From: Candidatus Atribacteria bacterium
GTDB taxonomy: Bacteria; Atribacterota; Phoenicimicrobiia; Phoenicimicrobiales; Stramentimicrobiaceae
Direction: 5' to 3'
Length of the DNA: 62,771 nucleotides
NCBI GenBank assembly: GCA_018402425.1
Contig: JAGYIZ010000008.1
Span: 1-62,771 of the forward strand
The position numbers were made by a program, and so were the translations under genes. The notes below the pieces were generated by a model. That model was given only the letters and a program-made list of their open reading frames with translations, was not told the origin of the DNA and searched no databases. This document shows positions 1-7,906 of this stretch, in pieces. Position 1 is the stretch's first letter. The number at the start of each line of letters is the position of its first letter.

Positions 1-1
1 A

Positions 2-490
2 AAATTTGGAAAAATGTGGTTGCTTAAAAAAGATGAAAATTTATCGAGAATTGAATCTTTAGGTTTCGAACCATTGGGATCTTGTTTTACCGTTAGTAAA
101 TTCTATCGAATGCTTCAAGAAAGCAAGGTTAACATAAAATCATTTTTGATGAATCAAAAAAATATTGCCGGAATTGGTAATATATATGCTAATGAGATTC
201 TGTTCCATGCCGGTGTCAGTCCTCTTCGAAAAGCCAATTCTTTAACAAAAGATGAAGTAAAAAGAATGCATCTGCAGACTAAAAATATTTTATTAAAAGC
301 TATTTCTTCAGGAGGGACCACGATGATTGACGAATCTTATCTTGATTTAAGCGGGAATAGGGGAGAATATGGAAAAGAGATTATGGTTTATGGTAAAAAA
401 GCAGGCATATGCCCGCTATGTGGACAACCCTTAGAAGTGGTTAGAATTGAAAATAGAAGTACTTTTTTGTGCCCAAACTGTCAAAAATAA
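2..490 (+). CDS. mutM: Formamidopyrimidine-DNA glycosylase, C-terminal part (cut by window edge)
   Basis: Base-excision repair enzyme that removes oxidised purines such as 8-oxoguanine and nicks the strand. The frame is open to the window edge, and the residues before the first Met read KFGK, matching the family's RKFGxMWL segment, so the gene starts outside the window. Visible are the helix-two-turn-helix (NIAGIGNIYANE), the SGGTT loop, and the terminal zinc finger (CPLC ... CPNC followed by QK). The N-terminal catalytic Pro-Glu lies upstream and cannot be checked. rnz follows after about 30 bases, so the two are probably co-transcribed. Nei/endonuclease VIII is the alternative, but the CQK ending favours MutM. 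Confidence 0.93.
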   Translation, partial: KFGKMWLLKKDENLSRIESLGFEPLGSCFTVSKFYRMLQESKVNIKSFLMNQKNIAGIGNIYANEILFHAGVSPLRKANSLTKDEVKRMHLQTKNILLKAISSGGTTMIDESYLDLSGNRGEYGKEIMVYGKKAGICPLCGQPLEVVRIENRSTFLCPNCQK

Positions 491-522
491 AAAATTAGAG
501 CATTGGAAAATATTTTAAAAAA

Positions 523-1473
523 ATGTTAGAAAAAGTTATTTTTTTAGGTACCGGTGCCGGAATGCCGACCAGGGAAAGAAATGTTGCATCATTAGCTGTT
601 ATTTTAAATGATAGCGGTGATTTTTGGTTATTTGATTGCGGAGAAGGAACACAACACAGAGTAGCTAGTGTTGGATTAAAACTATCAAGATTAAAGGCTG
701 TATTCATTACCCATTTACATGGTGATCATCTTTTTGGGCTTCCTGGATTACTCGCTACGCGAGGATTGCAGGGTGTTGAAAGAAAGATCGATCTCTTTGG
801 TCCGATTGGACTGGAAAATTATCTTGATAGTTGTTTTGATTATTCCGGGACATATATTCCCTATTCTTACCAAATTCACCAGATTGAAAAAGAAAAATTT
901 TATACTAAAAGATTGTTATGGAAAAACGGAAGTGATTCAGTTTACTGTGCATCGCTTAATCATCATGTAGATTGTTTTGGCTACTCTATTTTTGAAGAAA
1001 ACATTAAAAGAAATATTCTCACTGATAAACTGTTGAGATTAGGAATCAAGCCTGGGCCAATCTACAGGAAAATCAAAGAAAAAAAGCAAATTACACTTGA
1101 AGATGGTAGGATTCTAAAAACATATGGTTTTGTTAAAGAATCAAAAAATATAAAGAAAATATGTTACTGTAGCGATACCTTGTTTTCAGAAAATGCTATT
1201 AAGCTATCTAAAAATGCTGATTTACTGATACATGAAGCAACTTTTTCCAGTAATGAAAAGACTGAAGCAGAAAAGAGTTTTCATTCCACAATTGAAGATG
1301 CTATTAAAGTAGCCAGGCGTGCAAAGGTAAAAAGACTTGTTTTAACCCATATCAGTCCTAGATATCATAAGTCAGAAGAAAATTATCATAAGTGGAATAT
1401 ATTTAAAGAAGAAGCAACAAGACAATATCCTGGAATTATTTTAGCAGAAGATTTTCTGGAAATAAAAATATAG
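523..1473 (+). CDS. rnz: Ribonuclease Z (tRNA 3' endonuclease)
   Basis: Metallo-beta-lactamase-fold endonuclease that cleaves the 3' trailer of tRNA precursors lacking an encoded CCA. The protein has 316 residues, near the usual length of about 305-310. It opens with FLGTGAGMPT and carries the zinc motif HLHGDH at residues 64-69. The C-terminal part has FHSTIEDA and LTHISPRY, typical of the ElaC/RNase Z branch. No strong ribosome-binding site precedes the ATG, so it may be translationally linked to mutM just upstream. All five tRNAs in this window encode CCA, so the substrates of this enzyme must lie elsewhere in the genome. Confidence 0.95.
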   Translation: MLEKVIFLGTGAGMPTRERNVASLAVILNDSGDFWLFDCGEGTQHRVASVGLKLSRLKAVFITHLHGDHLFGLPGLLATRGLQGVERKIDLFGPIGLENYLDSCFDYSGTYIPYSYQIHQIEKEKFYTKRLLWKNGSDSVYCASLNHHVDCFGYSIFEENIKRNILTDKLLRLGIKPGPIYRKIKEKKQITLEDGRILKTYGFVKESKNIKKICYCSDTLFSENAIKLSKNADLLIHEATFSSNEKTEAEKSFHSTIEDAIKVARRAKVKRLVLTHISPRYHKSEENYHKWNIFKEEATRQYPGIILAEDFLEIKI

Positions 1474-1550
1474 ATAAAATGATAAATTGGTCTTGAATTT
1501 TGTGAATTTTTAAGTTATCTTAAGTAAGTCATGGATTTTAGTAGACTAAC

Positions 1551-1559
1551 TGATATAAT
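1551..1559 (+). promoter_or_regulatory. Possible extended -10 promoter for the ferredoxin gene
   Basis: TGATATAAT is an extended -10 box about 90 bases before the ferredoxin ATG. No convincing -35 hexamer sits at the right distance. Moderate to low support. Confidence 0.35.
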
Positions 1560-1646
1560 TAAAGAAATTTAATAACTTATATTCGTATCAGGTTAATTTG
1601 CTAAATAGTAAAGTAGAAAATATGAAAATACGGGAGGTGAGATATT

Positions 1647-1832
1647 ATGAAAGCAACCGTTGATGCAGATCTTTGTACTGGATGTGGGCTCTGCGAAAGC
1701 ACATGCCCAGAGGTTTTTGAATTACAAGATGATGTAGCAGTTGTTAAAGTAGACACTGTTCCTAAAGATGCGGAAGAATCTTGCAAACAAGCAGCTGAAG
1801 ATTGTCCAGTTGAGGCAATTAGTTGTGAATAG
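1647..1832 (+). CDS. Single-cluster [4Fe-4S] ferredoxin
   Basis: A 61-residue electron carrier. The pattern is that of Thermotoga-type 4Fe ferredoxins: CTGCGLC near the N-terminus supplies Cys10, 13 and 16, and Cys53 in the C-terminal CPVEAI supplies the fourth ligand. Cys20 and Cys46 sit where the related ferredoxin has a disulfide. The second cluster of clostridial 2[4Fe-4S] ferredoxins is absent. The ATG follows a strong GGGAGGTGAG ribosome-binding site, and a terminator follows, so it is a monocistronic, probably well expressed gene. It could serve the ferredoxin-linked hydrogenases encoded later in the window; that link is inferred. Confidence 0.93.
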   Translation: MKATVDADLCTGCGLCESTCPEVFELQDDVAVVKVDTVPKDAEESCKQAAEDCPVEAISCE

Positions 1833-1840
1833 ATGAAAAA

Positions 1841-1880
1841 AAGGAAGAGGTTTATACGCCTCTTCCTTAATATTTTAATT
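1841..1880 (+). terminator. Rho-independent terminator after the ferredoxin gene
   Basis: A perfect 10-bp stem (AAGGAAGAGG with CCTCTTCCTT) and an 8-base loop begin nine bases after the stop codon, followed by a T-rich tail. Confidence 0.88.
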
Positions 1881-2061
1881 TTCCCTACCCCAATTTTAGC
1901 TTCATTCTTGATACTTCACCATTCTGTTATAATAATTTATAATTAAGAACAAATGTTTAATATATAGCGATTTATATAATTTAATAAATAAGATAATAGT
2001 AAAATATTTTCTGATTCTATGCTAATCTCATGCACATAAAAATAAATGAAAGAAGGTTGTT

Positions 2062-3075
2062 GTGGGCAATAGAAAAAAAGCAGTAGCACTTTATTCCGGT
2101 GGTTTGGATAGCATCTTAGCGATAAAGGTTATATTGCAACAGGATATTGATGTAATAGGAATAAAGTTTGAAACACCATTTATAGAAAATAAGCCTGATA
2201 CTTATATAGAGCAAAGTTTAAATATTGTTTTTGTAAGGGAAGATATAAGTAAGGATTTTAAAAAAATTCTCTTAAACCCCAAACATGGCTATGGAAAGAA
2301 TGTCAATCCGTGCATTGATTGTCGTATTTTAATGTTTCGGAAGGCAGGGGAAATAATGGAGCGAGAGAAAGCCTCATTTATTATCAGTGGAGAGGTTCTG
2401 GGTCAGAGGCCAATGACTCAAAATAAAAAGAGTCTATTGATGATCAGCGAAGAGTCAGGGTATGGACAGTGGATTGTAAGGCCCCTTTCTGCCTTATTGT
2501 TACCAGAAACTAAGCCGGAGAAACTTAATATTATTAATCGTTTGCAATTACTGGACATTCAAGGCAGGTCAAGAAAAAGGCAAATAGACCTTGCTAAAAA
2601 TTGGGGTATTAAGACATATCTAGCTCCAGCAGGAGGATGCAAATTAACTGAGCCAGGGTTTGCAAGGAGAATGAAAGATTTGTTGTTGAAGAAAAATTTT
2701 AATAAAAATGATATAGATTTATTGAAAGTTGGACGACACTTTGTCCTTCACAAGTATGCTAAATTAGTTGTCGGGAGAAATGAGAAAGAAAATCAGAAAA
2801 TATCTTCCCTGGTTCAACCAAAGGATTATGTATTAAATTCACAAAACTTCAAAGGACCTCTTTCCCTATTACGTATTTATAATGATTCAGATAGTCATTT
2901 TTCTGAGATAGAAAAAATATTAGATTTAGCCAGCAAGATTACTGCAAGGTACTGTGATAAAAATCATGTTACAGATCTTGTTGATATTAATATCTGGAAT
3001 TCCGGTAAAAATATTAATCAAAAAAAGTATGTTCAATCATTATCCGAGCAACAAATTGACTCTTATCTAATTTAA
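2062..3075 (+). CDS. PP-loop (ThiI/MnmA-like) tRNA sulfurtransferase-type protein
   Basis: A 337-residue predicted ATP pyrophosphatase. The PP-loop SGGLDS sits at residues 12-17, where ATP is bound to adenylate a tRNA base before sulfur transfer. A PCIDCR segment near residue 92 resembles the Cys motif of thiouridylases, and SGEVLGQRPMTQ follows. It lacks a recognisable THUMP domain, so it is not a full ThiI. The GTG start follows an AGAAGG ribosome-binding site. It directly precedes mnmA with almost no gap, and the pair probably acts on tRNA thiolation. The exact modified base is not determined by the sequence. Confidence 0.7.
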   Translation: MGNRKKAVALYSGGLDSILAIKVILQQDIDVIGIKFETPFIENKPDTYIEQSLNIVFVREDISKDFKKILLNPKHGYGKNVNPCIDCRILMFRKAGEIMEREKASFIISGEVLGQRPMTQNKKSLLMISEESGYGQWIVRPLSALLLPETKPEKLNIINRLQLLDIQGRSRKRQIDLAKNWGIKTYLAPAGGCKLTEPGFARRMKDLLLKKNFNKNDIDLLKVGRHFVLHKYAKLVVGRNEKENQKISSLVQPKDYVLNSQNFKGPLSLLRIYNDSDSHFSEIEKILDLASKITARYCDKNHVTDLVDINIWNSGKNINQKKYVQSLSEQQIDSYLI

Positions 3076-3088
3076 TATGGAGCCCCTG

Positions 3089-4243
3089 ATGAAGAATAAG
3101 AAAAGTGTTTTAATAGCAATGAGCGGTGGTATTGACAGCAGCGTTGCGGCATTTTTATTACAAGAAAAAGGTTATCAGGTTACTGGAATTTATTTTCAAC
3201 TTGTTGATAGTGAAAAAAACAAAGAATATAGAGAGAAAGAACCAGGCAATTGGTCCTCCGATAGACAAAGAGTAAGAAAAATTGCCCAAAGATTAGATAT
3301 TCCCTTACATGAAGTTGATTATCGAAAAGAATTCAATAAAGTTGTTGTTGATGATTTTATTATAAAATACCAAAGTGGATTAACACCGAATCCCTGTGTT
3401 TTGTGTAATGAAAAAGTTAAATTTAGGTTGCTTCTTAATTATGCTTTAAAAAATAGTATACAATTTATTGCAACAGGTCATTATGTCAGGATTAAAAAGA
3501 ATCAGAAGCAAGATAAATATCTTTTAAAAAGAGGTTTGGACCGGAAAAAAGATCAATCATATTTTCTTTATAGATTAAGTACGAATATTCTATCTAAATG
3601 TATATTTCCGCTGGGTAATTTAACGAAAAGAAAGGTAGAGAAGATAGCTTGTGAAATTGGCCTGGAACTTTCAAACATAAAGGAAAGTCAGGAAATATGT
3701 TTTATCCCGGGAAATGATTATCGAAAGCTTATTGAACAGAAATTTTCCCCAGCAAGAGAAAATCAGTCGGGATATTTGTCGATACCCGGGAATATTTGGG
3801 CAGACATAAAGGCATTTGCCTTTTACACCATTGGTCAAAGAAGGAAAATTGGCCTATCGTTAAATACTCGAAAATATATTGTTAGAATTAGCCCTAAGAG
3901 TAATAATATTGTTATAGGTGATGAACAGGATCTTTACTGAAGAGAATTCAAGCTGGTAGAAGTCCATTATATTTCCAGAGCCCCTATTATGGTGGAACCA
4001 GTCGAATTACAGGTTCAAATTGCTATAATACACCTCCAGCTTGTGCAACAATATTTCCCTGCCAAAAACAGTTTATATGTAATTTTTAATGAGCCTACGC
4101 GAGCAATAACACCAGGCCAGTCAGCTGTTTTCTATGATAAGGATATTGCTGTTTATGGTGGAATTATTGGTTTAGACAAATGGCTCATTATTTTTAAACC
4201 TTTTAAACTAAAAGTCTCACAATTTTATCAAATCGTTTATTAA
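3089..4243 (+). pseudogene. mnmA: tRNA-uridine 2-sulfurtransferase MnmA, disrupted near the C-terminus
   Basis: MnmA makes 2-thiouridine at tRNA position 34. The PP-loop SGGIDSS, the Cys motif NPCVLC and the second catalytic Cys in SQEICFIP are all present. ATG 3089 lies six bases after GGAG, so I prefer it to ATG 3077. The frame stops at a TGA (3938-3940) after DEQDLY, where the family has a Ser-like residue, yet the same frame continues with KLVEVHYIS and ends with the expected FNEPTRAITPGQSAVFYD and GGII. Between about 4020 and 4057 the homologous reading (YNTPPACATIFP) is in the next frame, so one base is lost and one gained. The residues look functional, which points to sequencing error rather than decay. 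Confidence 0.85.
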
Positions 4244-4263
4244 TTAAGTAATAATTTAATAAT

Positions 4264-4292
4264 TTGACAACATATTTTTATTAATATATAAT
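4264..4292 (+). promoter_or_regulatory. Consensus sigma-70-type promoter of the regulator/oxoamine synthase operon
   Basis: TTGACA at 4264-4269 and TATAAT at 4287-4292 are separated by exactly 17 bases. Transcription would begin near 4299, inside the palindrome described next. Confidence 0.85.
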
Positions 4293-4293
4293 G

Positions 4294-4311
4294 TGTACAA
4301 AATTGTGTACA
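4294..4311 (+). promoter_or_regulatory. Palindromic operator candidate at the transcription start
   Basis: TGTACAAAATTGTGTACA matches its own reverse complement at 16 of 18 positions and covers the predicted start site. It lies directly before a helix-turn-helix regulator gene, so autorepression is the natural reading. The assignment to that protein is inferred. Confidence 0.6.
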
Positions 4312-4324
4312 GGTATAATTATTT

Positions 4325-4876
4325 ATGAAAATATTCAGAGTTGGTGAGAAAATATTATCTCAGGAAAAATTGGAACGAGAGATTAATAAAATCTTACATC
4401 TACGAACAGATGGACTAACACAAGGGGAAGTGGCCAGAAAATTAGGAATTGAAAGAACCTTTGTTTCCCGGTTAGAAAGTTTGGGCGAAATAAGAAAAGG
4501 CAAGAAAATTGCCCTGGTTGGTTTTCCAATTAAAAATAAATTTGAAATAATGAGGAAAGCTCAAGAGATAGGTGTTGATTTCTCTTTAATATTAAATAAA
4601 AAAGAAAGCAATGACTTTATTGAAAACAAAACAAAGATTGATCTTTTTAACGAGATTATTTCCATCATTACCCGTTTAATTGATTTTGATTTAATTGTCT
4701 TTTTGGGATCTGATAAAAGAGTAGATGTTGCTGAAAAATTATTCAGCATTCAGGTAATTGGGGTAGAAATCGGAAAATCGCCAATTAGTGAAGATAAATA
4801 CGTTGACCCTGAAAGGATTGAAAGTATTTTAAATGAAGTAAAAGTATTGCCGGTAAACAGGAGAGAAAATATATGA
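4325..4876 (+). CDS. HTH transcriptional regulator with C-terminal Rossmann-like domain
   Basis: A 183-residue protein. Residues about 25-55 form a helix-turn-helix (LTQGEVARKLGIERTFVSRLE). The rest is an alpha/beta region beginning KKIALVGFP that could bind a nucleotide or small ligand. It overlaps the next gene by four bases (ATGA), so the two are translationally coupled. The promoter and palindrome just upstream suggest it controls its own operon. I do not recognise a characterised family; the ligand is unknown. Confidence 0.7.
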   Translation: MKIFRVGEKILSQEKLEREINKILHLRTDGLTQGEVARKLGIERTFVSRLESLGEIRKGKKIALVGFPIKNKFEIMRKAQEIGVDFSLILNKKESNDFIENKTKIDLFNEIISIITRLIDFDLIVFLGSDKRVDVAEKLFSIQVIGVEIGKSPISEDKYVDPERIESILNEVKVLPVNRRENI

Positions 4877-5784
4877 AAAAAGTGATGGGGATTAGCTTGG
4901 GATCTTCGACCAGAGATCACAAAGCGAAAGTTGAGATATTAGGTCAGGAAGTAGAAATTGAGAGAAAAGGCACTGACGGTGATGTCAAAAAGATGATGCA
5001 ATTGTATCAGGAATTTGATGGAAAAGTTGACGTTTTTGCTCTGGGCGGAACAGATTTGTATCTATATTCTGGTCCAAGAGGAAAAAGATATACTATCAGA
5101 GAATCTGCCAGGATAGTTAGTGTAATCAAAAAAACTCCAATTGTAGACGGGACTGGCATTAAATATGTGCTGGAAAAGGATGTTGTTCGATATGTCAGTC
5201 AGAATACAGATATTAATCTTCAAGGCAAAAAAGCCTTACTGCTTATTACAGTAGACCGTTTTGGTTTAGCCGAAGGGCTTATTGAGGCTGGATGTAAGAT
5301 GGTTTTTGGTGATCTTATATCTTGTCTTAACATTCCAATACCAATTTATAATTTAAGCACACTTAATAAAGTAGCCAGCGTAATAATTCCCATTTTGGTT
5401 AATTTACCTATTAAGTATTTGTACCCTACTGGCAAGAAGCAGGAAACATCTAATTCCAAATATGGCCGTTTTTTTGATGATGCAGATATTATTGCTGGTG
5501 ATTACATTGCTATAAGTCAATATATGCCCCAAAAAATGAATGGCAAAATTGTGATAACCAACACAGTGACTTCAAAAAATGTACAGGATTTAAAGGATAG
5601 AGGAGTTCAATATCTTATTACCACAACACCACAATTCCAGGGAAGATCTTTCGGTACCAATGTTTATCAAGGGACATTGGTTGCTATTTCTGGCAAAAAA
5701 CCAGAAGAATTAGGTGAACAGGATTACCTTGACTTATTAAAAAAAACAGGCTTTAAACCCAGGATTGAAAAATTAAACAATTAG
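4873..5784 (+). CDS. Conserved protein of unknown function (quinate/shikimate dehydrogenase-like annotation family)
   Basis: A 303-residue soluble protein beginning MKKVMGISLGSSTRDH. The middle (GKKALLLITVDRFGLAEGL) reads like a Rossmann-type nucleotide-binding strand-loop-helix. Similar proteins in anaerobic Firmicutes are, from memory, sometimes labelled quinate 5-dehydrogenase, but no shikimate-pathway gene is nearby and I see no catalytic motif that would prove it. It is coupled to the regulator upstream (four-base overlap) and precedes an alpha-oxoamine synthase by 32 bases. A role supplying or modifying a substrate for that enzyme is possible but unproven. Confidence 0.55.
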   Translation: MKKVMGISLGSSTRDHKAKVEILGQEVEIERKGTDGDVKKMMQLYQEFDGKVDVFALGGTDLYLYSGPRGKRYTIRESARIVSVIKKTPIVDGTGIKYVLEKDVVRYVSQNTDINLQGKKALLLITVDRFGLAEGLIEAGCKMVFGDLISCLNIPIPIYNLSTLNKVASVIIPILVNLPIKYLYPTGKKQETSNSKYGRFFDDADIIAGDYIAISQYMPQKMNGKIVITNTVTSKNVQDLKDRGVQYLITTTPQFQGRSFGTNVYQGTLVAISGKKPEELGEQDYLDLLKKTGFKPRIEKLNN

Positions 5785-5816
5785 TATAAATTTTAAAAAA
5801 TAATAGGAGTAAAAAG

Positions 5817-7007
5817 ATGGGAATTTTATTAAAAGATAGGATTAATCAAGTTAACCAAAGAGCAAACCAGATGAAAGAGAACGGCACTTTTTTCTGGTTA
5901 AAAACTATTGAGAATTCTTCCCAATCGAGAGTAATGGTCGACCAGAAAGAGAAAATCATGCTGGCTTCTTACAATTATCTGGCATTAATTGATCATCCTA
6001 AATTAAAAGAGGCAGGGATTAAAGCTATTGAAAAATATGGCACAGGAACTTCTGGAGTACGCTTTTTATCTGGAACAACTGAAGTACATAAGAAATTAGA
6101 AGCAAAAATTGCCCAATTCAAAGGTGCTGATGATGCCATTACCTATACCAGTGGGTATGTTACCAATTTAGCTGCGATTACTGCCCTTTTTCAGAAGGAT
6201 GATATATTAATCATTGATAAAATTGATCATGCTAGTATCATTGATGGGTGTATGCTATCAGGGGCGAGATATAAAACATTTTTACATAATGATATGGGAA
6301 GACTGGAAGCAATTCTAAAAGATTCAGATAATTATGTTAATAAAATAATTATAGTTGACGGTGTTTATAGTATGGATGGAGATGTTGCCAATTTACCGGA
6401 AATATCTCGTTTGGCTAAAAAATATAAAGCTAAAGTGATGGTTGATGAAGCTCATTCCATTGGTGTTCTTGGTAAAACAGGGCACGGTATTGAGGAATAT
6501 TTTGGATTAGAGAACGCGGTTGATATTCATATGGGTACTTTAAGCAAGACAATTCCTTCTGTAGGAGGGTATATAGCTGCAGAAAAAAGTATGATTGATT
6601 ATCTAAGACATAATTCAAGGCCATTTATTTTTTCTGCTCCAATTCCACCGGTTAATGCTGCTGTTGCTATAGCTGCCCTGGAAGTAATTGAAGATGAGCC
6701 GGAGCGTGTTGAAAATTTACATAGAAATATGGAAAGATATAGAGTAGGAATACAATCCATGGGTTATAATATTGGGGATAGTGTTACAGCGATTGTTCCG
6801 ATTATTGTAGGGGGGGAAGAAGAGACCTTGCAACTCTGTAAAATGGTTAATGAAATGGGTGTTTTTATCTGTCCTATTGTTTATCCTGCTGTTTCCAAAG
6901 GAACCAGTCGGTTAAGGTCCCATGTCCTCACTAACCATACTGTAGAAGATATTGATGAAGCGCTAAGTATTTTTGAAAAAGCCGGTAAGTCTTTGGGAAT
7001 AATCTAA
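5817..7007 (+). CDS. PLP-dependent alpha-oxoamine synthase (Kbl/BioF/SPT family)
   Basis: A 396-residue fold-type I PLP enzyme that condenses an amino acid with an acyl-CoA and releases CO2. Supporting motifs are GTGTSGVRFLSGTTEVHKKLE near the N-terminus, DEAHSIG, and the PLP-lysine segment GTLSKTIPSVGG with Lys244. Length fits the family. The family includes glycine C-acetyltransferase, 8-amino-7-oxononanoate synthase and serine palmitoyltransferase. No biotin genes, threonine dehydrogenase or lipid genes adjoin it, so the substrate is open. It ends an operon with an HTH regulator and a Rossmann-like protein. AATAGGAG is the ribosome-binding site. Confidence 0.85.
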   Translation: MGILLKDRINQVNQRANQMKENGTFFWLKTIENSSQSRVMVDQKEKIMLASYNYLALIDHPKLKEAGIKAIEKYGTGTSGVRFLSGTTEVHKKLEAKIAQFKGADDAITYTSGYVTNLAAITALFQKDDILIIDKIDHASIIDGCMLSGARYKTFLHNDMGRLEAILKDSDNYVNKIIIVDGVYSMDGDVANLPEISRLAKKYKAKVMVDEAHSIGVLGKTGHGIEEYFGLENAVDIHMGTLSKTIPSVGGYIAAEKSMIDYLRHNSRPFIFSAPIPPVNAAVAIAALEVIEDEPERVENLHRNMERYRVGIQSMGYNIGDSVTAIVPIIVGGEEETLQLCKMVNEMGVFICPIVYPAVSKGTSRLRSHVLTNHTVEDIDEALSIFEKAGKSLGII

Positions 7008-7059
7008 AAAAATAATTTAATATTTAAATATTTAAAAGACTAATAAAAACAATATTTAT

Positions 7060-7088
7060 TTGACATTAAATTGTAAATATCCTATAAT
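7060..7088 (+). promoter_or_regulatory. Consensus promoter upstream of greA
   Basis: TTGACA (7060-7065) and TATAAT (7083-7088) with a 17-base spacer. It leaves an untranslated leader of about 135 bases before the greA ATG. Confidence 0.85.
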
Positions 7089-7147
7089 TCATTTACAACA
7101 TCAATAATTATAAATCAAAAGATGAATACATATATCTAATTGTAATG

Positions 7148-7206
7148 ACTAAGATAAGTGCTTTTCTTTTTTAGATTGCATAGCTTATCTTAGTTTTAAT
7201 TTTATC
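7148..7206 (+). terminator. Terminator-like hairpin in the greA leader (possible attenuator)
   Basis: An 11-bp perfect stem (ACTAAGATAAG with CTTATCTTAGT) is followed by TTTAATTTTATC. It lies between the promoter at 7060-7088 and the greA start, so it would stop transcription before the gene unless antagonised. Confidence 0.6.
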
Positions 7207-7228
7207 AATAAGGTTAGGGTGCGAAAAA

Positions 7229-7702
7229 ATGAATGACCGGAAGATTATGCTGACTGAAGAAGGACTGGAAAAGATTAAAAAAGAGTTGCATGAGTTAAAA
7301 ACGGTTAAAAGGAAAGAAATAGCTGAAAAAATTAATAACGCTGTAGCTTTTGGTGAAATAGCAGAGAATGCTGAATATCGGGCTGCCAAAAATGAGCAGG
7401 CCTTTATTGAAGGCCGAATACTAACATTAGAAAAAGTTATTGAGAATTACGAATTAATAGATAGATCAAAAAATGACCATACTGTTGTTTCGCCTGGTTC
7501 AAAAATTGTTGTTGAAGATTTAAAAAAGAAGGAAAAGATTGAGTATACCTTAGTGGATTATGTTGAGTCTGATCCATCCTCTGGTAAGATTTCTATTGCT
7601 TCCCCTATTGGTAAATCGGTATTAGGAAAAAAAGTAGGCGACAAAGTAAAAATAAGAGTTCCTGCCGGGAATTTAAATTATAAAATATTGGAAATTAAAT
7701 AA
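7229..7702 (+). CDS. greA: Transcription elongation factor GreA
   Basis: GreA enters the RNA polymerase secondary channel and stimulates cleavage of backtracked transcripts. The 157 residues match family length. The N-terminal coiled-coil hairpin carries FGEIAENAEYRAAK, equivalent to the GDLSENAEY tip with its acidic residues. The C-terminal FKBP-like domain shows ASPIGKSVLGKKVGD, close to the usual SPIGxALxGxxxGD. It stands alone with its own promoter, a leader hairpin and a terminator. lysS follows, an arrangement also seen in Firmicutes, where greA lies near lysS. Confidence 0.96.
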   Translation: MNDRKIMLTEEGLEKIKKELHELKTVKRKEIAEKINNAVAFGEIAENAEYRAAKNEQAFIEGRILTLEKVIENYELIDRSKNDHTVVSPGSKIVVEDLKKKEKIEYTLVDYVESDPSSGKISIASPIGKSVLGKKVGDKVKIRVPAGNLNYKILEIK

Positions 7703-7721
7703 ATATTATTTGATTTTATTT

Positions 7722-7777
7722 AAAAATGAACAGGTTATAGTTATATAGGTTTGCTATTGACTTGTTCATTTTTTTAT
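7722..7777 (+). terminator. Rho-independent terminator after greA
   Basis: Stem AAAATGAACAGGT with ACTTGTTCATTTT (one G-T pair) encloses a loop of about 20 bases and ends in TTTTTTTATTT. Confidence 0.75.
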
Positions 7778-7906
7778 TTACTTTTATCACCTTTCTAGTA
7801 TAAAATATATAATTAAAGCCAAATACTTACAGGGATTTATTATTACTCAATTACATCTGCTTAAAGTGTTATCAATAAAACGAGAAATAGCAAGGAGTGA
7901 GAATCA

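Noticed and set aside
3938-3940. UGA read as an amino acid (recoding) in mnmA
   Set aside because: The neighbouring stretch also needs two frame changes, and hundreds of intact genes' worth of codons here use TGA as a normal stop. Sequence error explains all three breaks.
5817-7007. Biotin (bioF) or threonine-degradation (kbl) gene
   Set aside because: No bioA/B/D or tdh gene adjoins it, and the family motifs do not distinguish the substrates, so I left the symbol empty.
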